Assembly: GCF_947253065.1 (NCBI RefSeq)
Contig: NZ_CAMXWS010000001.1
Location: 62,001 to 126,000 of the forward strand
Length of the DNA stretch: 64,000 nucleotides
Direction of reading: 5' to 3'
From: an uncultured Corynebacterium sp.
GTDB taxonomy: Bacteria > Actinomycetota > Actinomycetes > Mycobacteriales > Mycobacteriaceae
Shown piece by piece: positions 50,644 through 59,711 of the stretch (within the stretch, counting starts at the first letter, position 1; every line of letters begins with the position of its first letter). The position numbers and the translations under genes are program-made. The notes below the pieces were generated by a model. The model had not been told where the DNA came from. It searched no databases and was given only the letters and a program-made list of their open reading frames with translations.

Positions 50644-51498
50644 ATGGCCCAGGCACATTCCAACACTGCAGCTCGCGCCGCCATCAAGGCGGCCGGGCTC
50701 CGTCACGCGGATGTAGCCGCCCAATTAGGGATTGATGCCAGCAAGCTCTCCAAGTCACTTTCGGGCGTACGGCAATTCACCGCTGTTGAGCTTGAAAAGC
50801 TAGCGGAGGTCACTGGTGTCACCGTAGACAGTTTGAGGCCGCTGTCCACGGAAAACTCAGCCCCCTTGGCGCATCCACGGCAAGCAGAATGGGCCGAACG
50901 TCGACGAGCAATCGCCGCTGTGGCCTGGCCGCTGTTCACAACGAACGGTTACCAGGCGGTGAAGATCGCCGACATCGCACGGGAAGCTGGCATCTCCAGT
51001 TCGGCGGTGCACTACTACTTCCACTCCAAGAACGACATCTTCCTGGCCACGCTTGATCTCTGCTCAGAACAAGCTGCGGGCCGCCGCGATCAGGTGACAC
51101 AAATCAGTGACCCTGCACTACGGCTCCTGCGCTTTGCTGAGATTCAGCTCGACGGATCCACGGAAGCTACTCGGGAGTGGACAACCTGGGCTCAATTCTG
51201 GGCGTCGGCCCCGACATTCCCAGATGCGAGGCGAGCAACTGCCGTGGCGTACAGCCGTTGGCAGGAACAGCTTCGTGCGATCGTGCTGGAAGGCATGGCA
51301 TCAGGTCAGTTCTGCACCGCGGACCCAGACGAAATGATCAACGCTGTCACGGCAATGATCGACGGACTTGGAGTGCGCATGCTCGCTGGCACGTTATCCC
51401 CCGTCGATGCGGCACACGCAGCGACGGCTTATTTGAAAACCTGGTTCACAACAGCCCCTGCTTCGGGGAGCGCTGTGACCGTGAAGGAGAACGCATAA
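50644..51498 (+). CDS. Fused XRE/Cro-type and TetR-type transcriptional regulator
   Basis: 284 residues. Residues 8-65 form a lambda-repressor-like helix-turn-helix (AIKAAGLRHADVAAQLGIDASKLSKSLSGVRQFTAVELEKLAEVTGVTVDSL). Residues 85-135 form a TetR helix-turn-helix (RRRAIAAVAWPLFTTNGYQAVKIADIAREAGISSSAVHYYFHSKNDIF), followed by a helical ligand domain with a C-terminal end near 260. Two DNA-binding heads on one chain is uncommon. Its stop is two bases before the binding-protein ATG, so it is cotranscribed with and probably controls the transporter operon. A copy of the dispersed 11-mer (50557-50567) lies in its upstream region. Confidence 0.87.
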   Translation: MAQAHSNTAARAAIKAAGLRHADVAAQLGIDASKLSKSLSGVRQFTAVELEKLAEVTGVTVDSLRPLSTENSAPLAHPRQAEWAERRRAIAAVAWPLFTTNGYQAVKIADIAREAGISSSAVHYYFHSKNDIFLATLDLCSEQAAGRRDQVTQISDPALRLLRFAEIQLDGSTEATREWTTWAQFWASAPTFPDARRATAVAYSRWQEQLRAIVLEGMASGQFCTADPDEMINAVTAMIDGLGVRMLAGTLSPVDAAHAATAYLKTWFTTAPASGSAVTVKENA

Positions 51499-51500
51499 AC

Positions 51501-53057
51501 ATGGTTGAACTTTCACGTCGGCAGCTGTTGGGCGCCGCTGCAGCCGCAGGATCTGCTTCTGCGCTCGCGGCTTGCTCATCGACGCTGCCGGCAGAAAACA
51601 TCGATACCTCAGGTCCCCCGCAGAAGGGCGGAACGCTGCGTGTTGGACTCGTCGGCGGCTCGATCAAGGACACGATCGACGCACACAAGCCCGCTAGTGC
51701 TAGTGATGCTGCTCGCGTGATCAACCTTTACGAGCCCCTGGTTCGTCGTGGCTATAACTATGAGCTTGAGAATCGTCTCGCAGAAAGCCTCGAACCGAAC
51801 GAAGACGCTACGCAGTGGACGATTCATTTGCGCGAGGGCTTGAAATTCTCCGACGGTCGCCCCCTGCGTCCCGAAGACGTCATTGCTACCTACGAGCGTA
51901 TCGCTGATCCGGACAATCCGAAGAACGGAGCGGGCTCCATTGCTCACATCGAGGCAATGAATGTCGTCGATGACCGGACACTGACCATTTCACTGTCCCG
52001 CCCGGACGCAACCCTCACCGATGCGCTCGCCGAGTACCAAATGGGCATCGTCCCCGAGGACTACGACCCAAAGAATCCCGTTGGCGCCGGCCCGTTCAAG
52101 TTGGTCAGCTTCTCCCCCGGCCGCGAAACGGTCATGGAGCGCAACGAACACTTCTACTTGGGCCCCGCCAACCTGGACCGCGTCGAAGTTGTGGATTTCT
52201 ACCAGGAAGACGCAATGCTCAACGCGTTGCTTTCCTCCCAGGTCGACGGCATCGGCGCACTCAACCACGCCCTTGTCCGCGTCATTGAAGCCGACCCACG
52301 CCTCCAAGTGGTCAGCTCCGAGACCGGCATGTGGCTCCCCTTCACCATGCGCGTCGACCACGAACCATTCGACGACGTCCGCGTGCGCCAAGCGATGCGC
52401 CTCGCTGTCGAGCGTCCCGGCATGGTCGACCAAGTCTTCTCCGGAGAAGGCCAGGTGGGTAACGACATGTTCGCCCTCTACGACCCCGCCTACCCGCACG
52501 ACTTCCCCCAGCGCGAGCAGAACATCGCCGAAGCTAAAAAGCTGCTTGCCGACGCCGGCTACCCCGACGGCATCGACGTCACCCTCAACACCTCCGAAAT
52601 CGCCTCCGGTGCCGTCCGCGCTGCACAGGTCTTCACGGAGCAAGTACGCGAGGCCGGCATTCGGGTGAAGATCAACCAGGTGGATTCCACAACCTTCTGG
52701 GCAGAAGGCAACTACTTGTCCTACCCGTTCTCCCAAACCTTCTACTACACCCGAAACTTCCTTGAACAGGTAAATCGCTGCGCTACAGCTGACGCACCGT
52801 TCAACGAGACGCACTGGGTCGATGATGAATTCACCGCACGCGTTGAAGCTGCCCGCGGCATTGTCGACGACCGGGAGCGCGGCGAAAAGGTCAAGGAGCT
52901 CCAGCGCGAGTTCTACGACCGCGGCGGCTACATCATTTGGGGCTTCCCTAATCAGGTGGACGCGTATCACAACTACGTCCGGGGAGCTAAGCCTCACCCG
53001 AGTGGTGTGGCTCTGTCCCAGACGTTGTTCTACGACATGTGGATTGCGGAGGCATAG
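51501..53057 (+). CDS. Peptide/nickel-type ABC transporter substrate-binding lipoprotein
   Basis: 518 residues from ATG 51501, preceded by AAGGAG. The N-terminus has a twin-arginine start (SRRQLLGAAAAAG) and a lipobox LAAC, so it looks like a Tat-exported lipoprotein. The SBP family 5 signature region (PLVRRGYNYELENRLAESLEPNEDATQWTIHLREGLKFSDGRPL) is followed by the family domains through YLSYPFSQTFYYTRNF. Family 5 proteins bind oligopeptides, dipeptides, nickel or opines. The ligand is not determinable; the adjacent acyltransferase suggests a small cationic or acylated compound as one possibility. Confidence 0.9.
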   Translation: MVELSRRQLLGAAAAAGSASALAACSSTLPAENIDTSGPPQKGGTLRVGLVGGSIKDTIDAHKPASASDAARVINLYEPLVRRGYNYELENRLAESLEPNEDATQWTIHLREGLKFSDGRPLRPEDVIATYERIADPDNPKNGAGSIAHIEAMNVVDDRTLTISLSRPDATLTDALAEYQMGIVPEDYDPKNPVGAGPFKLVSFSPGRETVMERNEHFYLGPANLDRVEVVDFYQEDAMLNALLSSQVDGIGALNHALVRVIEADPRLQVVSSETGMWLPFTMRVDHEPFDDVRVRQAMRLAVERPGMVDQVFSGEGQVGNDMFALYDPAYPHDFPQREQNIAEAKKLLADAGYPDGIDVTLNTSEIASGAVRAAQVFTEQVREAGIRVKINQVDSTTFWAEGNYLSYPFSQTFYYTRNFLEQVNRCATADAPFNETHWVDDEFTARVEAARGIVDDRERGEKVKELQREFYDRGGYIIWGFPNQVDAYHNYVRGAKPHPSGVALSQTLFYDMWIAEA

Positions 53058-53060
53058 ACA

Positions 53061-54008
53061 ATGGGCAAACTCATCGCTCGCCGACTCGGCTTGAGCATTT
53101 TCATTCTTCTGGCGGTATCCGTCATCATCTTCTGTGCCACGCTGCTCCTGCCCGGCGACCCTGCACGGGCCATTCTGGGCCAGCAGGCAACCCCGGAGCG
53201 CATCGCTGCTTTGCAAGCAGAGATGAACCTGGATAAGAACCCAGTCGAGCGTTATTTCCTTTGGCTCGGCGGTGTGCTCACCGGTGACTTCGGTACCTCC
53301 ACCACGACTGGTGGACCGGTTTCCGAGCTCCTCGGTGAACCACTAGTCAACTCTCTCGTCTTGATGGCGCTTGCCGCGGTCATCGCTATTCCGCTGGGCA
53401 TCCTCGTCGGTGTCTACGCCGCGTGGTGGCGAGGATTCCGTCGCGACCAGGCGATCACCTGGGTGACCTTGGTTCTTGCAGCAATGCCGGAATTTGTCAT
53501 CGGTATTTTGCTGGTCACCGTGTTCGCTACCTCGGTCTTCCAGGTTCTGCCTGCGGTGACGATGTCGCCTCCAGGTACCTCTGTGTGGTCGTTCCCGTCG
53601 CAGCTCATCCTGCCGACATTGACACTGGCTCTTGTGGTCAGTCCGTACATCGCACGCATGACTCGCGCCACCATGATCGAAACGCTTGATTCCGGCTACG
53701 TCGAAATGGCGCGCCTGAAGGGTGTGCCGGAGCGTCGCGTCATCTTCCGTCACGCTCTCCCCCACGCCATCGGACCGATCGCACAGGTCGTGGCCATCCA
53801 GCTGGCATGGCTCGCGGGCGGCATCGTCGTTGTCGAGTACCTGTTCCGTTACCCGGGCCTCGGTGTCGCAATGATCGACGCCGTCAACTACCGCGATGTC
53901 CAAGTCGTGCAAGCAGTGACGCTTTTGATCGCAGCGGTTTACGTCGTGGTCAACCTGCTTGCCGACGTCATCGGCATCATGGCCAACCCCAAGCTAAGGA
54001 GCAACTAA
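53061..54008 (+). CDS. ABC transporter permease, DppB type
   Basis: 315 residues with six membrane helices starting LGLSIFILLAVSVIIFCATLLLPGDPARAILGQQATPERI, the N-terminal signature of DppB/OppB permeases, and the cytoplasmic EAA-like loop YVEMARLKGVPERRVIFRHALPHAIGPI. Three bases separate it from the binding-protein gene; its stop overlaps the next ATG by one base. Confidence 0.94.
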   Translation: MGKLIARRLGLSIFILLAVSVIIFCATLLLPGDPARAILGQQATPERIAALQAEMNLDKNPVERYFLWLGGVLTGDFGTSTTTGGPVSELLGEPLVNSLVLMALAAVIAIPLGILVGVYAAWWRGFRRDQAITWVTLVLAAMPEFVIGILLVTVFATSVFQVLPAVTMSPPGTSVWSFPSQLILPTLTLALVVSPYIARMTRATMIETLDSGYVEMARLKGVPERRVIFRHALPHAIGPIAQVVAIQLAWLAGGIVVVEYLFRYPGLGVAMIDAVNYRDVQVVQAVTLLIAAVYVVVNLLADVIGIMANPKLRSN

Positions 54009-55048
54009 TGACCCAGCCAACTAACACTGGTGCGGGGGCAAACGCGGGCGTCGATAAGCGTGCTCCTGAAGATGTGCGCACCGGCGACGAACTGAAAGCC
54101 TCACTGTCCAAGCCCGACCCGTTGCTCAAACGCATCTGGGCACAGCCCGAGGGCAAAGTGGGAATGGTCCTTTCCGGAATCGTCCTGCTCGTCGCTCTCG
54201 TCGGCTATTTCTTCGCCGAGCAGCTCACGGGCCACTCCACCACCGAATTCATCGGTCTGCCCTTCGTCAATGACGGCGTATTCGGCACCGACAACCTCGG
54301 CCGTTCCGTGACCTCGCGCTTCATCGGCGGCGGCCTGATCCTTCTGATCACCGCATTCCTGGCCACCGTCCTCGGCATGGTCCTGGGCGCAGTGCTCGGC
54401 ATGATCGCTGGCTACACGGGCGGCAAGACTGATGCCGTAATCATGCGCATCAACGATGTTCTGCTCGCCTTCCCGCAGCTGATCTTCGCCATGCTGGCCA
54501 TCGTGATCTTCGGCCCGTCCGCGACCGTGCTCGTCCTCGTCATCGGTCTGACCCACGCGCCGCGCATTGCACGTGTTGCGCGTTCCGCAACCCAATCCGT
54601 GACCAACGAGGACTACATCCGCGCCGCACAGATGTACTCCGTGCCGCACTGGAAGATTCTCACGCAGGAAGTCCTGCCCAACATCACGGGCCCGCTGTCC
54701 GTCGAAGCAGGTCTGCGTCTGACCTACTCCATCGGCGCGATCGCCTCACTGTCCTTCCTTGGTCTCGGCATCCAGCCGCCCGCAGCGGACTGGGGCCTCA
54801 TGATCAACGAGAACCGCATCGCCCTGTCCATCCAGCCGTGGGGCGTGGTCTTGCCGGTCATCGCCATCGCGATTTTGACCATCGGCACGAACATGCTTGC
54901 CGACGCCACCGCCCGCGCCACCGCCACCACCGCCACCCCGATCAAACGCACCGGCCAAACCGTGCCGAGCGACCGCCAGGACAAGGTCGAACCCATCATC
55001 AACGAAGACACCCGCAGTCGCGGGACTTCCCCGAAGGAGAACGCATGA
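54008..55048 (+). CDS. ABC transporter permease, DppC type
   Basis: 346 residues. A polar N-terminal tail of about 45 residues, then IWAQPEGKVGMVLSGIVLLVALVGYFFAE and FGTDNLGRSVTSRFIGG (typical OppC/DppC segment), EAA loop EDYIRAAQMYSVPHWKILTQEVLPNITGPL. Two extra features: an N-terminal tail containing a dispersed 11-mer (54049-54059, GVDKRA) and a C-terminal cytoplasmic tail of about 50 residues rich in Ala, Thr and Pro. It overlaps the ATPase gene by four bases. Confidence 0.93.
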   Translation: MTQPTNTGAGANAGVDKRAPEDVRTGDELKASLSKPDPLLKRIWAQPEGKVGMVLSGIVLLVALVGYFFAEQLTGHSTTEFIGLPFVNDGVFGTDNLGRSVTSRFIGGGLILLITAFLATVLGMVLGAVLGMIAGYTGGKTDAVIMRINDVLLAFPQLIFAMLAIVIFGPSATVLVLVIGLTHAPRIARVARSATQSVTNEDYIRAAQMYSVPHWKILTQEVLPNITGPLSVEAGLRLTYSIGAIASLSFLGLGIQPPAADWGLMINENRIALSIQPWGVVLPVIAIAILTIGTNMLADATARATATTATPIKRTGQTVPSDRQDKVEPIINEDTRSRGTSPKENA

Positions 55049-56769
55049 CTACCTCGATGAATGCGGACGGAACGCAGCCGAAGAGAGACTCGCTGTGGTC
55101 AACAACCGGCGGCTCCGGTGAATATGTCCCGCCAGTGCGTAACGACGACACCCTCGTCCTCCGCATCCAAGACCTCCGCATGGCTACGTACAGCGGAACC
55201 GAGATTCTTCACGGTGTGGACATCGACCTGTACCGCGGTGAGATCGTCGGCCTCGTCGGCGAATCCGGCTCCGGTAAAACCACCGCAGGGCTTGCTGCTC
55301 TTGGCCACGTGCGCACCGGTCTGACAATCACCGATGGCACCGTCACGCTGCACACCCGCGACGGAGCCACCACCGATGTGCTTTCGCTTAGCGAAGACGA
55401 TGTGCGCGACTTGCGCGGCGCCCGCGTCGCCTACATTCCGCAGGATCCGGCCCTCAGCTTGAACCCCGCCATGCGCGTCGGCGATCAAATCCGGGAAGTG
55501 CTGGACATCCACCGCTTCGGTGACAGTGCCGCTGAACGCGAAGAACGTGTCCGCGAAGTGATGCGCGACGTGGACCTTCCCGACACCGACGAATACCTTG
55601 CCCGCTGGCCGCACCAGCTCTCTGGTGGTCAGCAGCAACGCGTCGGCATCGCCATGGCGTTCGCCATGTTCCCCGACGTCCTGATCCTCGACGAGCCGAC
55701 CACCGGCCTCGACGTGACCACCCAAAACCACGTGTTGAAGACCATCCGGTCAATGACCATGAAGAACGACGTCGCGTCGCTCTACATCACCCACGACCTC
55801 GCGGTCGTCGGTGAGCTCGTTGACCGAGTAATCGTCATGCTCCGAGGCGACATCGTCGAAGAAGGCCCCTACAACGCGGTGCTGTACAACCCGAAACACG
55901 CATACACCCGCAAGCTACTCGGGGCGATTCCGGACCTCGAAGGCCACAAGGACATCGCCGGAAACGACCGTTGGACAGATTCCTGGGGCGAGGTCTACGG
56001 CTCCGCAGCAGATGCCGACGTTCCTCTCCTCCAGGTCCGTGACCTCGGAATGGCTTATGGCGACAACAAGGTGCTGCACGGCATCGACCTCGCTATCGAA
56101 GCCGGTGAGTCTACGTTGTTGCTCGGCGAATCCGGCTCCGGCAAGACCACGCTCGCCCGCTCCATCGCGGGGCTCAACCCCGCCTACACAGGTGATGTGC
56201 TTTTGCGCGGCAACGAACTTGCACATTCGAGTCGCGACCGCACCCTCGAGCACCGCAAGGACGTCCAGTACATCTTCCAGTCACCCTTCTCCTCGCTCAA
56301 TCCGCGACGCACCATCGGTGAGTCTATGAGCGTCCCGTTGGTCATGGCTGGCGAGCTGTCCAAGGACGAGCAGCGCCAGATCGTCGAAGAAACCCTCGAA
56401 TCGGTCCAGCTGGACCGGAGTTTCTACGACCGACGCCCCGGCGACCTATCCGGCGGTGAGCGTCAACGCGCCGCGATCGGACGTGCCCTTGTGAACGCGC
56501 CGTCGGTACTTGTCTGCGACGAGATCACCTCAGCGCTTGACGTATCTGTCCAGGCGTCGATTCTGCAGCTCCTCGCCGAACTGCGCTATGAACGCGGGCT
56601 GTCTCTGCTTTTCGTCACGCACAACATCGCGCTGGCGCGACACATCTCCACGCGCGTAGCTGTGCTGAACAAGGGAGTCATTGTCGACGACGGTCCCGTT
56701 GACGACGTTCTCGAGAACCCCCAACACGAATACACAAGGAGCTTGCTCGCGAATATCCCTTCGCTCTAA
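55045..56769 (+). CDS. Fused double ATP-binding protein of the peptide-type ABC importer
   Basis: 574 residues with two complete ABC ATPase domains, equivalent to DppD and DppF in one chain. First domain: Walker A GLVGESGSGKTTAGLAALG, signature LSGGQQQRVGIAMAFAM, Walker B LILDEPTTGLD. Second: Walker A LLGESGSGKTTLARSIAG, signature LSGGERQRAAIGRALV, with VLVCDEITSALD as Walker B. One protein therefore drives the importer with both permeases. Confidence 0.95.
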   Translation: MTTSMNADGTQPKRDSLWSTTGGSGEYVPPVRNDDTLVLRIQDLRMATYSGTEILHGVDIDLYRGEIVGLVGESGSGKTTAGLAALGHVRTGLTITDGTVTLHTRDGATTDVLSLSEDDVRDLRGARVAYIPQDPALSLNPAMRVGDQIREVLDIHRFGDSAAEREERVREVMRDVDLPDTDEYLARWPHQLSGGQQQRVGIAMAFAMFPDVLILDEPTTGLDVTTQNHVLKTIRSMTMKNDVASLYITHDLAVVGELVDRVIVMLRGDIVEEGPYNAVLYNPKHAYTRKLLGAIPDLEGHKDIAGNDRWTDSWGEVYGSAADADVPLLQVRDLGMAYGDNKVLHGIDLAIEAGESTLLLGESGSGKTTLARSIAGLNPAYTGDVLLRGNELAHSSRDRTLEHRKDVQYIFQSPFSSLNPRRTIGESMSVPLVMAGELSKDEQRQIVEETLESVQLDRSFYDRRPGDLSGGERQRAAIGRALVNAPSVLVCDEITSALDVSVQASILQLLAELRYERGLSLLFVTHNIALARHISTRVAVLNKGVIVDDGPVDDVLENPQHEYTRSLLANIPSL

Positions 56770-56834
56770 TCGCACACTCCGCTGGGTAGGGTGGGAAGTG
56801 TATATCCGCTGGCGAAACACAGGAGGAACACGCC

Positions 56835-58598
56835 GTGGCATTTCCCACCCCGCACCCCGCGACGACCGACCTCAAAACGCTCCCGGTCCCGCCACTCGAC
56901 GACACGCTCGACGCGTACAGCCACGCGCTTGAAGCGGTGCTCGACAGCAGCGAATTAGCTCATGCCCGCAGCGTCGTCGAGGATTTCCGTACGGGCGCTG
57001 GCCCGCTTCTCGACGCCAAGCTGCGCGAACGGGCCTCCGAGCGCGAAGCCTCCGGCACCAACTGGCTTAACGACGAATGGTATTCCTCCTACCTCACCAC
57101 CCGCGACCCTTTGACGTTGACTACAAACGTAGGTTTCCAAATCGCTCTTCCTGCAGCTGAGAACACCGGCCTGGACCGTGCTGTCGAGTTCATTCAGCGC
57201 GCCGCTACTGTCCATTTGGCCGCCGCAGCCGGCACGATCGAAGAGGATGTCGATGGCCGTGGCAACCGCATCACCATGAACCAGTGGTTCGTTTATGCCG
57301 GAGGAATCCGCCACCCGGAGAAGACTGAAGATACCGTCATCGCAACTGATCTAGGCGCTGAGAACCGTGAGATCGGTGTGTTCGTCAACGGTCGTCTCTT
57401 CGCACTGCCGATCAGTGACGCCAACGGCGCGATCCTTCCTGCCGCAGCTCTCCGCGCTGGACTCGAAAAGGCGCAACACCTCGCAGCCGGCAACCCTGCG
57501 GGTCTCGATTTCAACGCCCCGTCCCTCCTCGGCTCGGCTGCGCTCGCAGAGCTCCTTCCCACAATTCTCGAGCAGGGTGACAACCGCGCGACCTACGCAC
57601 GTCTGCAGGACATGCTGTTCACCATCGACCTGCAAAACGGCCCGGGCACCCCGGACACTCCGGACAGCGACCGCATTCGCGAAGCCACCTTCTCCCCTCG
57701 CGGCGCATGGGTGTACAAGCCGCTGAGCTACCAGGTCGGCCTGAACAGCGACTGGATCGCAGTCCACGTCGAGCACTCCTGCCAGGACGGTGCGACCCTG
57801 GTCACGGCGATTACGCGGATGCAGAACGCCGACCTCGAGGTAGCCACAACGACTAACTCAGCTATCAGTCCGACAGAACTCACGTGGGATCTCGACGAGG
57901 CCACCACCCAGAATCTCCACGAACAGCTCGACGCATTCAACGCTGCAGCGCAGAAGCTTGAGACCGACATCATCACGGTTCCGCACAATCTCCCTGCCGA
58001 CCTGCCTTTCAAAGTCAGCCGTGATGCTTCTGCACAGTTGACCATGCACATCGCTCAGCAGCTGACGTATGGGCACGTGCGGGCGGTGTACGAGGCCGTC
58101 GATATGCGCGAATACCGCGCGGGCCGCACCGAGTGCCTGCGCGCAGCCACCCCAGAAGCGGTCACCTTCGCAGAGAAGCTTATCGACGCCACCGCCACCC
58201 AAACCGACCTCCAAGCCGCCCTCGACGCCCACCGTGGCTGGGTCAAACGCTGCAAGTCCGGCAACGGCTTCGACCGTCACATCCAGATGATGGCCACCAT
58301 CGAAGACCCAGAATCCGGCTCAGCTGGAACCGATGCGTTCTTCACCGACCGTCTCGCCACCGCAGCGCGCCGGGACTTCCTGTCCACGACATCCATCGGT
58401 GGACCAAACCAGATCGTGCGCTACTGCTTCGCACCGACGTTGCCAGAGGGCTTCGGCATCTCGTACACGCCCCTTCCTAGCGATGCTGAATACTGCGTCT
58501 CCTGGAACACCGACACTGCTGAAAAGCCCGCAGAGTTCCGCGCGAACCTCACGCGCGCCTCAAAAATGCTCTGGGACTTCTGCGCTGACTTGGTCTAA
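56835..58598 (+). CDS. Choline/carnitine O-acyltransferase-family protein
   Basis: 587 residues from GTG 56835 with AGGAGG eight bases upstream. Family features: LPVPPLDDTLDAY at the N-terminus, NWLNDEWYSSYLTTRDPLTLTTNVGF (tryptophan-tyrosine-RxPL segment), the catalytic His314 in VHVEHSCQDGATLV, and the C-terminal DFLSTTSIG...CFAPTLPEGFGISYTPLP with the STS-type carnitine-binding site and the GYG-like loop. Eukaryotic members move acyl groups between CoA and carnitine or choline; bacterial members are uncommon and mostly uncharacterised. It lies 65 bases after the ABC importer and could use the imported compound as acceptor (inference). Confidence 0.85.
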   Translation: MAFPTPHPATTDLKTLPVPPLDDTLDAYSHALEAVLDSSELAHARSVVEDFRTGAGPLLDAKLRERASEREASGTNWLNDEWYSSYLTTRDPLTLTTNVGFQIALPAAENTGLDRAVEFIQRAATVHLAAAAGTIEEDVDGRGNRITMNQWFVYAGGIRHPEKTEDTVIATDLGAENREIGVFVNGRLFALPISDANGAILPAAALRAGLEKAQHLAAGNPAGLDFNAPSLLGSAALAELLPTILEQGDNRATYARLQDMLFTIDLQNGPGTPDTPDSDRIREATFSPRGAWVYKPLSYQVGLNSDWIAVHVEHSCQDGATLVTAITRMQNADLEVATTTNSAISPTELTWDLDEATTQNLHEQLDAFNAAAQKLETDIITVPHNLPADLPFKVSRDASAQLTMHIAQQLTYGHVRAVYEAVDMREYRAGRTECLRAATPEAVTFAEKLIDATATQTDLQAALDAHRGWVKRCKSGNGFDRHIQMMATIEDPESGSAGTDAFFTDRLATAARRDFLSTTSIGGPNQIVRYCFAPTLPEGFGISYTPLPSDAEYCVSWNTDTAEKPAEFRANLTRASKMLWDFCADLV

Positions 58599-58630
58599 AC
58601 ACAACCGATTGCCACTAGCCTAGGTACACG

Positions 58631-59227
58631 ATGAAGAAAATCGGACTAACCGGAGGCATCGGAAGCGGCAAATCAACGGTTGCGCGCCTGCTCAACGACG
58701 CAGGTATCGCAGTTGTCGACGCCGACCAGATCGCCCGCGAAATCATGGAGCCCGGCTCCCCCGTTCTCGACGACGTCGCAGAAGCATTCGGCGCTGATCT
58801 GATCCGCAACGATGGTTCGTTGGATCGGGCGGGATTGGCGGGAAGGGCGTTCGTCGATAAGCAATCAACTGAAAAGCTGAACTCGATCACCCACCCGGCA
58901 ATCCGTGCAGAGTCCGAGCGTCGCTTCGCCGCAGCCGAGGAAGCTGGCGAGAAGGCGGTGGTCTATGACATGCCTCTGCTCGTTGAGCTCGGCATGCACA
59001 AAAACATGGACCTGACTGTCGTTGTTGATGTCGATGTCGACGAGCGTGTCCGGCGCCTTGTGTCCACGCGTGGACTCGATGAAGCTGACGCACGCGCCCG
59101 CATCGCCCAACAGCTCGACGCGGCAACGCGCAACGCTGCAGCCGACGTGATCATCGACAACAACGGCGATGAAGCTGCCCTGAAACCACAAGTCAAAGCC
59201 CTCATCGAGCGAATTTTCGCCCAATAG
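58631..59227 (+). CDS. coaE: Dephospho-CoA kinase
   Basis: Last step of CoA synthesis. 198 residues with P-loop IGLTGGIGSGKSTVARLL at the N-terminus, VVDADQIAREIMEPGSP (CoA-binding Asp), a lid region, and VVYDMPLLVELGM. The short bacterial form, without the C-terminal DUF found in mycobacteria. One dispersed 11-mer (58852-58862) encodes FVDKQS. Confidence 0.96.
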   Translation: MKKIGLTGGIGSGKSTVARLLNDAGIAVVDADQIAREIMEPGSPVLDDVAEAFGADLIRNDGSLDRAGLAGRAFVDKQSTEKLNSITHPAIRAESERRFAAAEEAGEKAVVYDMPLLVELGMHKNMDLTVVVDVDVDERVRRLVSTRGLDEADARARIAQQLDAATRNAAADVIIDNNGDEAALKPQVKALIERIFAQ

Positions 59228-59288
59228 ACCCATAACGTTCAAAAGCACGCCACACCCCATTAACCTGCCCACCATAATGTGACACGGC

Positions 59289-59642
59289 ATGGGGACATGG
59301 GACATCGGGCCGTTCGACAACGACCCAGCAGTAGACGCCGTCGCAGCACTTGCCGACGGCTCCTTCCGCATGGACCAATTCCGCTTCGACTGCGGCCGCG
59401 GACCCCTCGGCACTGACGAAGCAGAATCCGTCATCGCTTTAGCCGCTGTCCTGAATGGACACGTTCCATCCGATGCCCTAGCCGCAGCTCTGCGTTACCC
59501 CTTCACCATCGACGACCGTCGCTGGATCCGCCACCGCGCAACCCAAGCGATCCGCCCTGGCGCATCTGAACTCTACGACCTGTGGGAAGACGCCGGCGAG
59601 CTGGACACGTGGCTCGCCGAAACGAAAAAATACGTCGCCTAA
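59289..59642 (+). CDS. DUF4259-family protein
   Basis: 117 residues. The start MGTWDIGPFDNDPAVDAVA is the defining DUF4259 pattern; the rest is helical with a conserved RCSYPFTID-like core (ALRYPFTIDDRRWIRHRATQAI). Usually a small stand-alone protein in Actinobacteria; biochemical role unknown. It sits between coaE and the channel-like gene with no clear promoter. Confidence 0.8.
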   Translation: MGTWDIGPFDNDPAVDAVAALADGSFRMDQFRFDCGRGPLGTDEAESVIALAAVLNGHVPSDALAAALRYPFTIDDRRWIRHRATQAIRPGASELYDLWEDAGELDTWLAETKKYVA

Positions 59643-59711
59643 CTCACGCGCACGCAGTCGGACCCCCTCCCGACACGGATTCGCAAAAGGCCCCTTCTAC
59701 AATTTTGACTT

